A DNA stretch of 28,453 nt, taken from assembly GCF_946885885.1 (NCBI RefSeq), contig NZ_CAMPHN010000049.1, positions 1 through 28,453 of the forward strand, written 5' to 3'. Positions 7,694 to 14,706 of this stretch are shown here, piece by piece. The notes under the pieces are model-generated. The model was not told where the DNA came from and did not search any database. It saw only the letters and a list, made by a program, of their open reading frames with translations. Source of the DNA: an uncultured Pseudomonas sp. (GTDB lineage: Bacteria; Pseudomonadota; Gammaproteobacteria; Pseudomonadales; Pseudomonadaceae). The translations under genes were made by a program, and so were the position numbers. Each line of letters starts with the position of its first letter. Position 1 is the stretch's first letter.

Positions 7694-8766
7694 TGCGCGT
7701 CTTCTTCCACGTACGTACGGTCATCGGTGGCCAGCTCGCGCTCGATCTGCTCGATGCTGGGCAAGCTGGTTTGCAATTCGGCTGGCAGAGATTCGATAAG
7801 TTGGTACTCCGCCACGCCAATGGGCTGCTCCTTGCCGCGCAAGGCATATCCGGCCACTACCTGGTTCTTGCTCTTGCACAGCAGCAGGCCGATGGTGGGA
7901 TTGTCGTGTTCAGACTTGACCTGCATGTCTACCGCGGTGAGATAAAAGCTCAACTGGCCGAGGTGTTCGGGCTTGAATTTGTCGGCCTTGAGTTCGATCA
8001 CCACATAGCAGCGCAGCTTGAGGTGGTAGAACAGCAGGTCGATAAAAAAATCGTCTCCGCCGACCTCCAGATGCACCTGCCTTCCAACAAAAGCAAAGCC
8101 GGCGCCCAGTTCCAGCAAAAACTGGGTGATGTGCTTAATCAACGCGGTTTCGATTTCCCGCTCATCTGCCTCCTTGCCCACATCGAGAAAATCAAACAGA
8201 TAAGGATCCTTGAGGGATTGCCGGGCCAGATCCGTACCCGCTGCCGGCAGCCGCTCGACAAAGTTGGTAACGGCCTTGCCCGAGCGCTCCAGCCGGCGGG
8301 TTTCGATGTGGATATTCAGCACATTGCGCGACCAGCCATGTTCAATGGCGCTCTGGGCATAGGCCAACCGCAGTTCTGGCTGTTTCAGCTTGGTTAGCAG
8401 CACCAGGTTATGCCCCCAGGGCAATTGTCCAACAGCCTGTTGGACAATTGCGGCATCCGGCCAGGCCTCGGCAAAGGCGCGCATATACATCAGGTTGGCG
8501 CGGGAAAACCCCTTCATGTCGGGAAAGGCTGCGCGCAAGTCATGGGCCAGCCGCTCGATCACCTTGGCGCCCCAGCCCTGTTGTGCCTGGCGGGTCAGAA
8601 TATCCTTGCCGATCTGCCAGTACAGCAGCACCAGTTCGCGGTTCACCGCCAGCGTGGCGCGTTGTTGGGCGCTGTGGATGCGGCTTTTGAGGTCGGTCAA
8701 CCAATCGCCGTAGCCTTCGGGCGGCGTGGTCAGGCTAGCAGGGCCATTTTCCATAGATCGACTCAT
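7690..8766 (-). CDS. DUF1016 / YhcG-type PD-(D/E)XK nuclease inserted between jetA and jetB
   Basis: The 358-aa protein has the two-part DUF1016 layout. The N-terminal half carries the LVLLYWQIGKDI, WGAKVIERLAHDLR and FSRANLMYMRAFAEAW motifs. The C-terminal half is a nuclease domain with FFIDLLFYH (D243), VVIELKADKF (E258, K260) and GQLSFYL (Q271), a complete PD-(D/E)XK set. Family members are predicted endonucleases often found near defence and mobile genes; no specific substrate is established here. The ATG at 8766 has GAGGG upstream. It starts 40 bp after jetA and ends 82 bp before jetB, in the same strand and transcript. It is not a canonical Wadjet subunit. Codon use looks slightly less GC-biased than jetA and jetC. 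It also contains a perfect 31-bp palindrome (8421-8451). Confidence 0.92.
   Translation of the reverse strand: MSRSMENGPASLTTPPEGYGDWLTDLKSRIHSAQQRATLAVNRELVLLYWQIGKDILTRQAQQGWGAKVIERLAHDLRAAFPDMKGFSRANLMYMRAFAEAWPDAAIVQQAVGQLPWGHNLVLLTKLKQPELRLAYAQSAIEHGWSRNVLNIHIETRRLERSGKAVTNFVERLPAAGTDLARQSLKDPYLFDFLDVGKEADEREIETALIKHITQFLLELGAGFAFVGRQVHLEVGGDDFFIDLLFYHLKLRCYVVIELKADKFKPEHLGQLSFYLTAVDMQVKSEHDNPTIGLLLCKSKNQVVAGYALRGKEQPIGVAEYQLIESLPAELQTSLPSIEQIERELATDDRTYVEEDAQ
8421..8451. repeat. perfect 31-bp palindrome inside the DUF1016 gene
   Basis: GCAATTGTCCAACAG (8421-8435) and its exact complement at 8437-8451 are separated by one base. It lies in codons for AIVQQAVGQLP, a conserved stretch of the family, which explains part of the symmetry but not the perfect third-position match. 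It could be a binding site or a strong mRNA hairpin. Confidence 0.75.
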
Positions 8767-8806
8767 GCCTTTTTTCCCTCGTGGCTGGATTAACGACTGA
8801 AAACGA

Positions 8807-10228
8807 TCAGGGGAATGGCGCGGCGCGGCGCTCGATGCCCTGGACGTCGCGCCAGGTGATCAGTTGCGTCTGGCCGTCATCGAAGGCGCTGTGTTTATCG
8901 CTCGCGGCCAGTTCCAGGTAGGCGACCAGTTCGGCCAGGCCCTGTTGCAGCGGGTGGCGTTGCAACAGTTCGCCGAGGTTGATCCGCGGCTCGCTCTGCA
9001 GGGCGCGGCGGATCTGTCCGAGCAGGCGCGCCTTGTCGATCTGCACCTGGTCGAACAGCGCGTCGTGGTCGCCTTCGGGTTCGCCTTCGAGGAGTATCTG
9101 CTGCTCGATCCGCGGTTTCAGCGGCGGGCTGTACAGCGGCCGGTCGAGGGCCAGGTTGAGGCTCGGCGCGGCGTCGTCCAGGCTCAGCGCCAGCTCGCCG
9201 GGCGGGCGTTCGCGCAGCTGCAGGGCTTGGCCTTCGATGTCGCGCAGCAGGCGCATGATCCGCCGGTTCTCCAGCCAGGCTTGGTCGTCCAGGTAGCGGC
9301 GCAGTTGCTCGGACAGGCGCGCCACGGTGCGTTGCGCGGTTTCCCCGGCTTCCAGCCAGTCGTAGTGCATGCGCAGCAGGCGCCGATCCGGTTCCAGGCT
9401 CTGCACCGGGGCCAGGGCGAAGACCTGTTGCAGCAGCGCGGAGAGTTCCTCCTGGCGCGCCGGCGACATCAGAAAATCCCAGAAGGCGCGGAAGCTGCGC
9501 CCCTGGTCGGAGTCGGCGATGGCCTCGTGCTCGCCGAAGATCTCGCCGATCAGCTCGCCCTTGCTGCCTTCCCAGGTGGCGATGCGTTCGCGTACGGCGC
9601 GGTCGAGGTCGCGGAAGTTCTGCTCCACCTCGCGAAAATCGGCCAGCAGGCTGCGGGCGCTGGCGGCGACTTCGAGAAAGCGTTCCTTGACCCGCGTCTC
9701 GTCCATCAGCTCGAGCTGGCCGGCGCGGATCTGGGCGATCTCCCGGTCGATGCCGGCCTTGCGCTTTTCCAGCTCAAAGATGCGGGTTTCGGGGTCGGTT
9801 TCGCTGCCCTCGACCATCTGCTTGAGCAGCTCGAAGATGGTCAGCAGGCGCGACTCGGTGCCGACGAACTGGCGCTTGCTCAGGCTGGCCAGCCATTCGA
9901 TGGCCTTCTCGCTGGCGGCGGTCAGCTCGAAGTGCGCCTCGTCGCCGCTGGCCGGGTAGTACTTGCGCAGCCAGCCGTTGGCGTTGTCCGCCCATTCGTC
10001 GAGGTAGGCCGCGGCCGCCCGCGGGAATGCCTCGTCGCCCTGGGTCTGGCGCAGGGCGTAGAGGTGGTCGTCCAGGCGCGAAGCCAGGCTGTGCTGATCC
10101 AGGCTACGCAGGTTGGGTACGCGGAAGGTGCGTTCGAGGAAGCTGACGATCAGCGGCGCATGGGGCGAGCAGAGCAGGCGCCAGGCCGGGTGGTGCTGGC
10201 GCAGGCTGGCGAGCTGCTGGTAGTCCAT
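8807..10228 (-). CDS. jetA: Wadjet JetA / MksF, kleisin-like subunit (DUF3375)
   Basis: JetA is the kleisin that bridges the JetC heads and holds the JetB dimers. Starting at ATG 10228 it has 473 residues, usual for DUF3375. The sequence opens [19 protein letters not shown], then a helical body with FVGTESRLLTIFELLKQMVEG, a charged coiled region (IFELEKRKAGIDREIAQIRAG), and a long C-terminal half ending with winged-helix-like elements. A longer frame back to 10453 would add 75 arginine-rich residues and is a shadow of apeB. The start forms TGATG with the apeB stop, so translation is coupled. No strong Shine-Dalgarno is seen, which fits coupling. It is the first Wadjet gene in the transcript. 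Confidence 0.93.
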   Translation of the reverse strand: MDYQQLASLRQHHPAWRLLCSPHAPLIVSFLERTFRVPNLRSLDQHSLASRLDDHLYALRQTQGDEAFPRAAAAYLDEWADNANGWLRKYYPASGDEAHFELTAASEKAIEWLASLSKRQFVGTESRLLTIFELLKQMVEGSETDPETRIFELEKRKAGIDREIAQIRAGQLELMDETRVKERFLEVAASARSLLADFREVEQNFRDLDRAVRERIATWEGSKGELIGEIFGEHEAIADSDQGRSFRAFWDFLMSPARQEELSALLQQVFALAPVQSLEPDRRLLRMHYDWLEAGETAQRTVARLSEQLRRYLDDQAWLENRRIMRLLRDIEGQALQLRERPPGELALSLDDAAPSLNLALDRPLYSPPLKPRIEQQILLEGEPEGDHDALFDQVQIDKARLLGQIRRALQSEPRINLGELLQRHPLQQGLAELVAYLELAASDKHSAFDDGQTQLITWRDVQGIERRAAPFP

Positions 10229-11517
10229 CAGGGCAACTCGGCGCTCGCGTAGAACGCGGTCAGCACTTTCACCAGGTGCGCCAGGTCGTGGCTGCCGGCC
10301 AGTTCGCGGATCGAGTGCATGGCGAAGGTCGGCAGGCCGATATCCACGGTGCGCACGCCGAGCTGGCTGGCGGTGATCGGGCCGATGGTCGAGCCGCAAC
10401 CCATGTCGCTGCGGGTGACGAAGCTCTGCACCGGCACTTCGTTTTCCAGGCACAGGTGGCGGAAGAAACCGGCGGTTTCGCTGGTGGTGGCGTAGCGCTG
10501 GTTGCTGTTGATCTTGATCACCGGGCCGGCGTTGAGCTTGGGACCGTGGTTACCATCGTGCTTGTCGGCGTAGTTGGGGTGCACGGCGTGGGCGTTGTCG
10601 GCGGAGACCAGCAGCGAGCGCTGAATGGTGCGGACGAAGCCATCGCCTTCCGGCAGCACGCGGCGCAGCACCTGTTCGAGCATCGGGCCGTCGGCACCGC
10701 AGGCCGAACAGGAACCAACTTCTTCGTGGTCGGTGCAGACCAGCACGCAGCTTTCCGCATCCGGCGCGGCGAGCAGGGCTTGCAGCCCGGCGTAGCAGGA
10801 CAGCAGGTTGTCCAGCCGCGCCCCGGCGATAAAGTCGCCGTTGAGGCCGATCACCGCGGCGGCCTGGGTATCGTAGAAGCTCAGTTCGAAGTCGAGCACC
10901 GCATCGGCGTTGAAATCGTGCTGGCGCGCCAGTTGTTCGGTGAGCAGGGCGCGGAAGTCCGCTGCTTCGGGATCGGCGAGCTGGGCGAGGATCGGCGGCA
11001 ATTCGGTTTGCGCATTGATCGGCCAGCCCTGGTTGGCCTCGCGGTTGAGGTGAATCGCCAGGTTGGGGATTACTGCGATCGGCGCCTGGAAGTCGATCAG
11101 CTGACTTTCCACCTTGCCGGCGCGGCGGTAGGTCACGCGCCCGGCCAGCGACAGGTCGCGGTCGAACCAGGGGGCGAACAGGGCGCCGCCGTACACTTCG
11201 ACGCCGAGCTGGAAGAACCCTTGTTTGTGCAATTCCGGTTGTGGCTTGACCCGCAAACAGGGGCTGTCGGTGTGGGCGCCGACCAGGCGGATGCCGCTTT
11301 CCAGCGGCGAGCGCTTGCCCAGCTTGAAAGCGATGATCGAGGAGTCGTTGCGGGTTACGTAATAGCGGCCGCCGGCTTCGGTATGCCAGGGCGTGCGCTC
11401 GTCGAGATGCTGGAAACCGGCGGTTTCGAGGCGCTGGGCCAGGCTGGCGGTGGCGTGAAAAGGGGTTGGCGAGGCCTTGAGGAAATCGATCAGGCCTTGG
11501 TTCAGTTCTTCGTGCAT
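10228..11517 (-). CDS. apeB: M18 family aminopeptidase ApeB
   Basis: This is a cytosolic zinc aminopeptidase that removes N-terminal residues from peptides. From ATG 11517 it has 429 aa, the usual ApeB length. Metal-site motifs are present: [13 protein letters not shown] (about 81-93), CTDHEEVGS, and [12 protein letters not shown] followed by [14 protein letters not shown]; the C-terminal [11 protein letters not shown] carries the last histidine. The start is chosen because TGGAGTG precedes it and [22 protein letters not shown] matches the family; a longer frame to 11568 runs through non-coding sequence. Its stop overlaps the jetA start (TGATG), so a housekeeping peptidase heads the Wadjet transcript. 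Confidence 0.95.
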   Translation of the reverse strand: MHEELNQGLIDFLKASPTPFHATASLAQRLETAGFQHLDERTPWHTEAGGRYYVTRNDSSIIAFKLGKRSPLESGIRLVGAHTDSPCLRVKPQPELHKQGFFQLGVEVYGGALFAPWFDRDLSLAGRVTYRRAGKVESQLIDFQAPIAVIPNLAIHLNREANQGWPINAQTELPPILAQLADPEAADFRALLTEQLARQHDFNADAVLDFELSFYDTQAAAVIGLNGDFIAGARLDNLLSCYAGLQALLAAPDAESCVLVCTDHEEVGSCSACGADGPMLEQVLRRVLPEGDGFVRTIQRSLLVSADNAHAVHPNYADKHDGNHGPKLNAGPVIKINSNQRYATTSETAGFFRHLCLENEVPVQSFVTRSDMGCGSTIGPITASQLGVRTVDIGLPTFAMHSIRELAGSHDLAHLVKVLTAFYASAELP

Positions 11518-11636
11518 GGGGCACTCCAGGCGGCAATGGCCGGAGTTTATCGGAATTGACCGGCGCAAGGGGCCGCGGGAGCTAATCGGCCTTGGAAAAG
11601 GCTATGACAGCCAGGTATGGCGTGCCGCAATGCTTT

Positions 11637-11699
11637 TGTAGGAGCCAGCTTGCTGGCGATCCGTGCCGCAAAATCATCGCCAGCAAGCTGGCTCCTACA
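11637..11699. repeat. REP-type perfect inverted repeat upstream of apeB
   Basis: Arms of 24 bases (11637-11660 and 11676-11699, beginning TGTAGGAGCCAGCTTGCTGG) are exact inverse complements with a 15-base loop. This TGTAGGAG...CTCCTACA palindrome is typical of pseudomonad REP pairs. It lies in the 360-bp gene-free stretch between apeB and pcpS. Confidence 0.85.
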
Positions 11700-11752
11700 G
11701 ATCGAGCGTGCTCCTCTTTCCCTTGCTGTCAGCGCAAGCCGTACAACGCTCA

Positions 11753-11780
11753 ATTGACGTAGCGTTATTGACATAGCGTT
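11753..11780. repeat. two tandem 14-bp repeats upstream of apeB
   Basis: ATTGACGTAGCGTT is followed immediately by ATTGACATAGCGTT, one mismatch in 14. An AACGCT at 11745-11750 makes an inverse match to AGCGTT. The site lies about 240 bp upstream of the apeB start and could be a regulator site, but nothing more is shown. Confidence 0.5.
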
Positions 11781-11877
11781 GCTGAAAAGCAATCGGCATT
11801 GCGAAAGCTGCTTCCTGATAGCAAGGCTGCGCATGTGGCGGCAACTCGTCTAGGTGGTTCGGTAGCCCGTTGGCAGA

Positions 11878-12597
11878 TCAGGCGGGAATCCCGACCAGGC
11901 TGAGCAAATGGCCGTCGAACTCGGCGAATTGCCCTTGCAACCGGCTGCCGGCTGGCCAGTCGGCGTGCAGGTCGATCAACAGGTGCAGACTGGCGTGGCC
12001 GTTCGGGTCGGCGTCGATCAGTTCGGCATCGTGAAAATAGAATTGGCGCAGTACCAGGGGGTAGAGCGCTTTGAATAGGCTTTCCTTGAGCGAGAAGGTC
12101 AGGCCGATGCGCGCGGCGCGTTGCGCGGTGGGCAGGTCCTCCAGCCGCGACAGCTCGGCGGGGGTGAGGATTTGCTCGGCCAGGCGCTCGGCGCGTTGCT
12201 CGGGCAGATGCTTTTCCACATCCAGACCCAGGCCGCGCCAGGCACTGCGCCGAGCGACCACTGCGCCGGCCCAACCGGCGCCGTGGGTGATGGAGCCGGC
12301 AATGCCGGACGGCCATTGCGGGGCGCGGTCCTCGCCAATGGCCGGTATCTGCGCTATGCCGGTCAGGGCGCGCAATGCCTCGCGCGCGCACAAGCGCCCG
12401 GCCAGGTGCTCGGCTTGGCGCTTGGCCACACCGTTCACGCTCGGGACGCCGCAGCGTTGAAAGTCCTCGGGGTGCAGCAGCGCCACATCGAATCGCGTGC
12501 TGAGCATGTGCACCTCGGGCAGGCGCTGGGGTAGCGGCCAGTCCGCACTCAGGGCGCTGCAATACGCCGGTAGGTAGAAGTCGTTCATGCACGGCAT
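11878..12597 (-). CDS. pcpS: 4'-phosphopantetheinyl transferase, PcpS-like
   Basis: The enzyme transfers the phosphopantetheine arm of CoA to carrier proteins (acyl carrier protein, NRPS/PKS carriers). The ~239-aa protein shows the family motifs in order: LAGRLCAREAL (about 67-77), APQWPSGIAGSITHG, GLGLDVEKH with the metal-binding Asp and Glu, and FSLKESLFKALYPLV with the catalytic-type Glu/Lys. The overall sequence resembles the single PcpS of Pseudomonas, which serves both fatty acid and siderophore synthesis. Start choices are ATG 12597, ATG 12588 or GTG 12609; none has a good ribosome site, and MPCMNDFYLP fits PcpS best. It stands alone, minus strand, 360 bp before apeB. Confidence 0.9.
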   Translation of the reverse strand: MPCMNDFYLPAYCSALSADWPLPQRLPEVHMLSTRFDVALLHPEDFQRCGVPSVNGVAKRQAEHLAGRLCAREALRALTGIAQIPAIGEDRAPQWPSGIAGSITHGAGWAGAVVARRSAWRGLGLDVEKHLPEQRAERLAEQILTPAELSRLEDLPTAQRAARIGLTFSLKESLFKALYPLVLRQFYFHDAELIDADPNGHASLHLLIDLHADWPAGSRLQGQFAEFDGHLLSLVGIPA

Positions 12598-12681
12598 TCT
12601 GCCGTGCACCGCCGCGCGCGGCCAGCCAATGCTGCATTTACATTTCTTTGCAAAGCGCTAACAAAGCAAAACGGTTTGTAG

Positions 12682-12714
12682 GCGGCGCTTTTGTCACACT
12701 AGCGCCGCGTTTTT
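12682..12714 (+). terminator. possible weak terminator-like hairpin upstream of pcpS
   Basis: GCGGCGC (12682-12688) and GCGCCGC (12702-12708) are complementary with a 13-base loop and are followed by GTTTTT on the plus strand. No plus-strand gene lies upstream, so it may instead be part of the pcpS control region. Confidence 0.3.
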
Positions 12715-12793
12715 CGAAACGCAGGTGAGGTTATTTGTTGGAGCTCCGGTTCCGATTTAAATGCGGGAGCCCATTAGGGGTCCCGTTTTTTTT
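12711..12793 (+). ncRNA. candidate small RNA ending in an orphan terminator
   Basis: A strong plus-strand terminator (12764-12793) has no protein gene upstream on its strand, since pcpS points the other way. The ~80 bases before it lack an open frame and include GGAGCTCCGG, able to form a small hairpin. A short stable RNA starting around 12690-12730 would fit. No promoter with convincing -35 and -10 boxes is visible and no known RNA family is recognised. Confidence 0.25.
12764..12793 (+). terminator. Rho-independent terminator without upstream gene
   Basis: CGGGAGCCC (12764-12772) pairs with GGGGTCCCG (12777-12785), with an ATTA loop and a single mismatch, followed by eight T residues (12786-12793). 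This is a textbook intrinsic terminator on the plus strand. Confidence 0.8.
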
Positions 12794-12805
12794 GCCCGCG
12801 ATTTC

Positions 12806-13115
12806 TAACAGGCTGTTGAAAAACTACCTACGTTGGCCCTCTTGATAAAAGAGAGGGGGCGTTAAAAACGGCCCGGGACTCGGCGTCTCAAAATGCTCAT
12901 TTACAACAGTAAACTCGCGTGCGAGCCCAGTCCGCTTTTGACTCGCTTCGCTCGCCCTGCGGGCCAGCCTGCGGCTGTTACTCCGCTTCGCTACGTTGCG
13001 GCCGTTTTTGTGGGGACGCCTAGTCCTTGTCTTGCCTGCCTCGGCTCGTGCTTCCTGCTTCGCTCTACCTCCTGCATCCATGCAGTCGTCGGCTACGTTT
13101 TTCAACGGCCTGCTA
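12806..13115. repeat. MITE-like element, copy 2 (310 bp, with extra modules)
   Basis: The ends TAACAGGCTGTTGAAAAAC (12806-12824) and the inverse at 13097-13115 match copy 1, again with TA at both borders. Interior 12861-12905 equals 591-635. Relative to copy 1 it has three extra pieces: a short CTTGATAAAAGAGAGGG block, an ~60-bp block containing the module 12938-12987, and a ~40-bp block before the right end. It lies in the same orientation as copy 1, and its right end supplies the stop codon of the next gene on the minus strand. Confidence 0.8.
12938..12987. repeat. 50-bp shared module, copy A
   Basis: This 50-base stretch (starting TTGACTCGCTTCGCTCGCCC) recurs at 17764-17813 with a single C/T difference. 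Copy 1 of the element lacks it, so it behaves as a separable insertion module inside copy 2. Confidence 0.75.
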
Positions 13116-14117
13116 AAGCTCGACCGGCACCAGGCGCAACCGGGGCGATTGCTCGATCCGGCTGCGGGTGGCGACAAGGCGGCGGTCCAGATCGCCCTTG
13201 AGGGTTTCGAACAGATCCAGGGTGAAAACCCGGTTGCCGATAAACCACGAATGATTCGGGTTACCGAGAAAGCCCTGGGGCTGATCGCTCCGCTGTAGGG
13301 TCGGGTCGAGCAACAAGGCCTGGTGATAATCCGTGCAATCGATATCCACCGCCTTGATCGGTGTCGGCATCGCTAAACCGATGCGGCCCGCGCGCGGTGC
13401 GACCCCGACGCGTTTGACGTTGGATAATTTCAGCATGCTGTCGCCGAGGCTGAAGTAGTTGGTCAGGCGGGTGCAGTGCCGGTACAACGAGTCGCTGCTG
13501 GCATGACCCGCGCTGAGCGAGGCGGCGGAGACGTCGGCGCCGATCAGGCAGAGTTGGCTGATCATCCAGCTGTTGTCGGCCAGTTGCGCATCGTCGGCGT
13601 CATCGAAGGCTTCACGCACCACATAGGCACCCATGGAGTGGGCGATTATGTGGGTGTTCACCGCGCAATCGTGGGTTTGCCTGGCGGCCAGCAGGGCGAT
13701 CAGGTCGGTGACCAGGCGCATCGCCGAGCGCTTGGCATCGTGGCGGTCCTCCAGATAGCCGATCGTACGTTTGTCGCTCGGCCAGTCGAACGAAACCATC
13801 GCGCCTTTCCAGCCGATGCTTTTGAGGTCGGCCTCGAGACGGCGGTGGCGCGCCAACACCACCTCGGCGCTGTTGTTGTAGCCATGTACGTACACCAGGA
13901 TGTCGCCGCGCGGGGTGCCGGTGCGCTCGTCGGTGCCCCAGATCGCCTCTTCCAACAACCGCTGCACCCATGCATTGGTCCAGACGGCGCCCGTGCGGCC
14001 ATGGCTGGGTACAGGCGCTCGCGCGTCATCGGGTACCAAGAGCATGCGCGAAGGGCCGGGTTCGGCTTTGAAAATGCCCCGCCTGATTTGACGGGCGCTC
14101 ACCACGAAATCGTTCAT
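13113..14117 (-). CDS. alpha/beta hydrolase, DUF900-like
   Basis: The 334-aa protein is a serine hydrolase of the DUF900-type alpha/beta fold. Visible motifs are the oxyanion-loop strand GDILVYVHGYNNS (about 90-102), VSFDWPSD after the next strand, and the nucleophile elbow IIAHSMGAYVV in place of the usual GxSxG glycine (AHSMG). A late histidine is likely in NPNHSWFIGN. No signal peptide is present. ATG 14117 is chosen because AGGAGA lies 9-10 bases upstream; a longer frame to 14171 has no ribosome site. The substrate is unknown. The last codons (VPVEL) run into the inverted repeat, whose outer TAG serves as stop, so the C-terminus may be slightly changed. Confidence 0.85.
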   Translation of the reverse strand: MNDFVVSARQIRRGIFKAEPGPSRMLLVPDDARAPVPSHGRTGAVWTNAWVQRLLEEAIWGTDERTGTPRGDILVYVHGYNNSAEVVLARHRRLEADLKSIGWKGAMVSFDWPSDKRTIGYLEDRHDAKRSAMRLVTDLIALLAARQTHDCAVNTHIIAHSMGAYVVREAFDDADDAQLADNSWMISQLCLIGADVSAASLSAGHASSDSLYRHCTRLTNYFSLGDSMLKLSNVKRVGVAPRAGRIGLAMPTPIKAVDIDCTDYHQALLLDPTLQRSDQPQGFLGNPNHSWFIGNRVFTLDLFETLKGDLDRRLVATRSRIEQSPRLRLVPVEL

Positions 14118-14706
14118 GATCGGGTTCTCCTGCGTTCCGGTGTGAGATAAATCAGCGCAGTCTGCACACAAGGGGAAGGCAGATGATCACGCAGAGGAAC
14201 GACAGGGACGGCAGGTTTCCTTACCTCTGGTCGTCAGGCCCGGCAGGCAGCGCTGCTGACTCCATAGGACTATCGATTCCAGGCTAGACCGTGCATGGAC
14301 TAAGGGCATAACACTGGGCCTGGATCAGGACGGGCGGTCGATCTCGGTTCTTCTGGGCGCGGTATCCGCCGCGCCGGTCGAGCGCCGCGACGCTGAACGG
14401 AGTTGACACTAGAGTTCGTCGCTGCGTTTCGATCTGCTGAAAGAAATTTTTCGGTCGTCCGCACGGGCGCGACGCAAAAGGGAAAAACCAGGCGCCGCCG
14501 TGTTTGACGCTATGGCGATGTCGCAAGCTCGTACCCAAGCCTCGCCAGGCGATGCGCAACCCCATGCAATACCTGCATTTCGAATTACAAATCGCAGCAT
14601 ATATGCCCCTCCGTGCCGCTTCTCTTAAGGCATCGAGAGACTACACTGCGAGCTATAACGAAAATAAAAAATGCCGCCGACTGGCCGCTAACGGAGACGT
14701 CATTCC
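14118..14706. other. gene-free stretch upstream of the sensor gene
   Basis: About 590 bp contain no convincing gene; short frames have no ribosome sites or gene-like sequence. The region is more AT-rich towards its right end. TATAAC at about 14654-14659 is a possible -10 box for the plus-strand gene, without a good -35. A GGAG ribosome site precedes the GTG at 14707. Confidence 0.5.

Noticed and set aside
8864..10252. 462-codon plus-strand frame opposite jetA
   Set aside because: It is the antisense shadow of a GC-rich gene, with biased composition and no recognisable domain.
10229..10453. 75-residue N-terminal extension of JetA
   Set aside because: It lies wholly inside apeB in another frame, is arginine/proline-rich and unlike the DUF3375 family.
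10276..11559. 427-codon plus-strand frame opposite apeB
   Set aside because: Antisense shadow; apeB has all M18 motifs on the minus strand.
11547..11834. 95-codon minus-strand frame upstream of apeB
   Set aside because: It reads through the REP hairpin and the tandem repeats and has no family resemblance.
14284..14565. 93-codon minus-strand frame upstream of the sensor gene
   Set aside because: No ribosome site, no motif and atypical composition; most likely chance.
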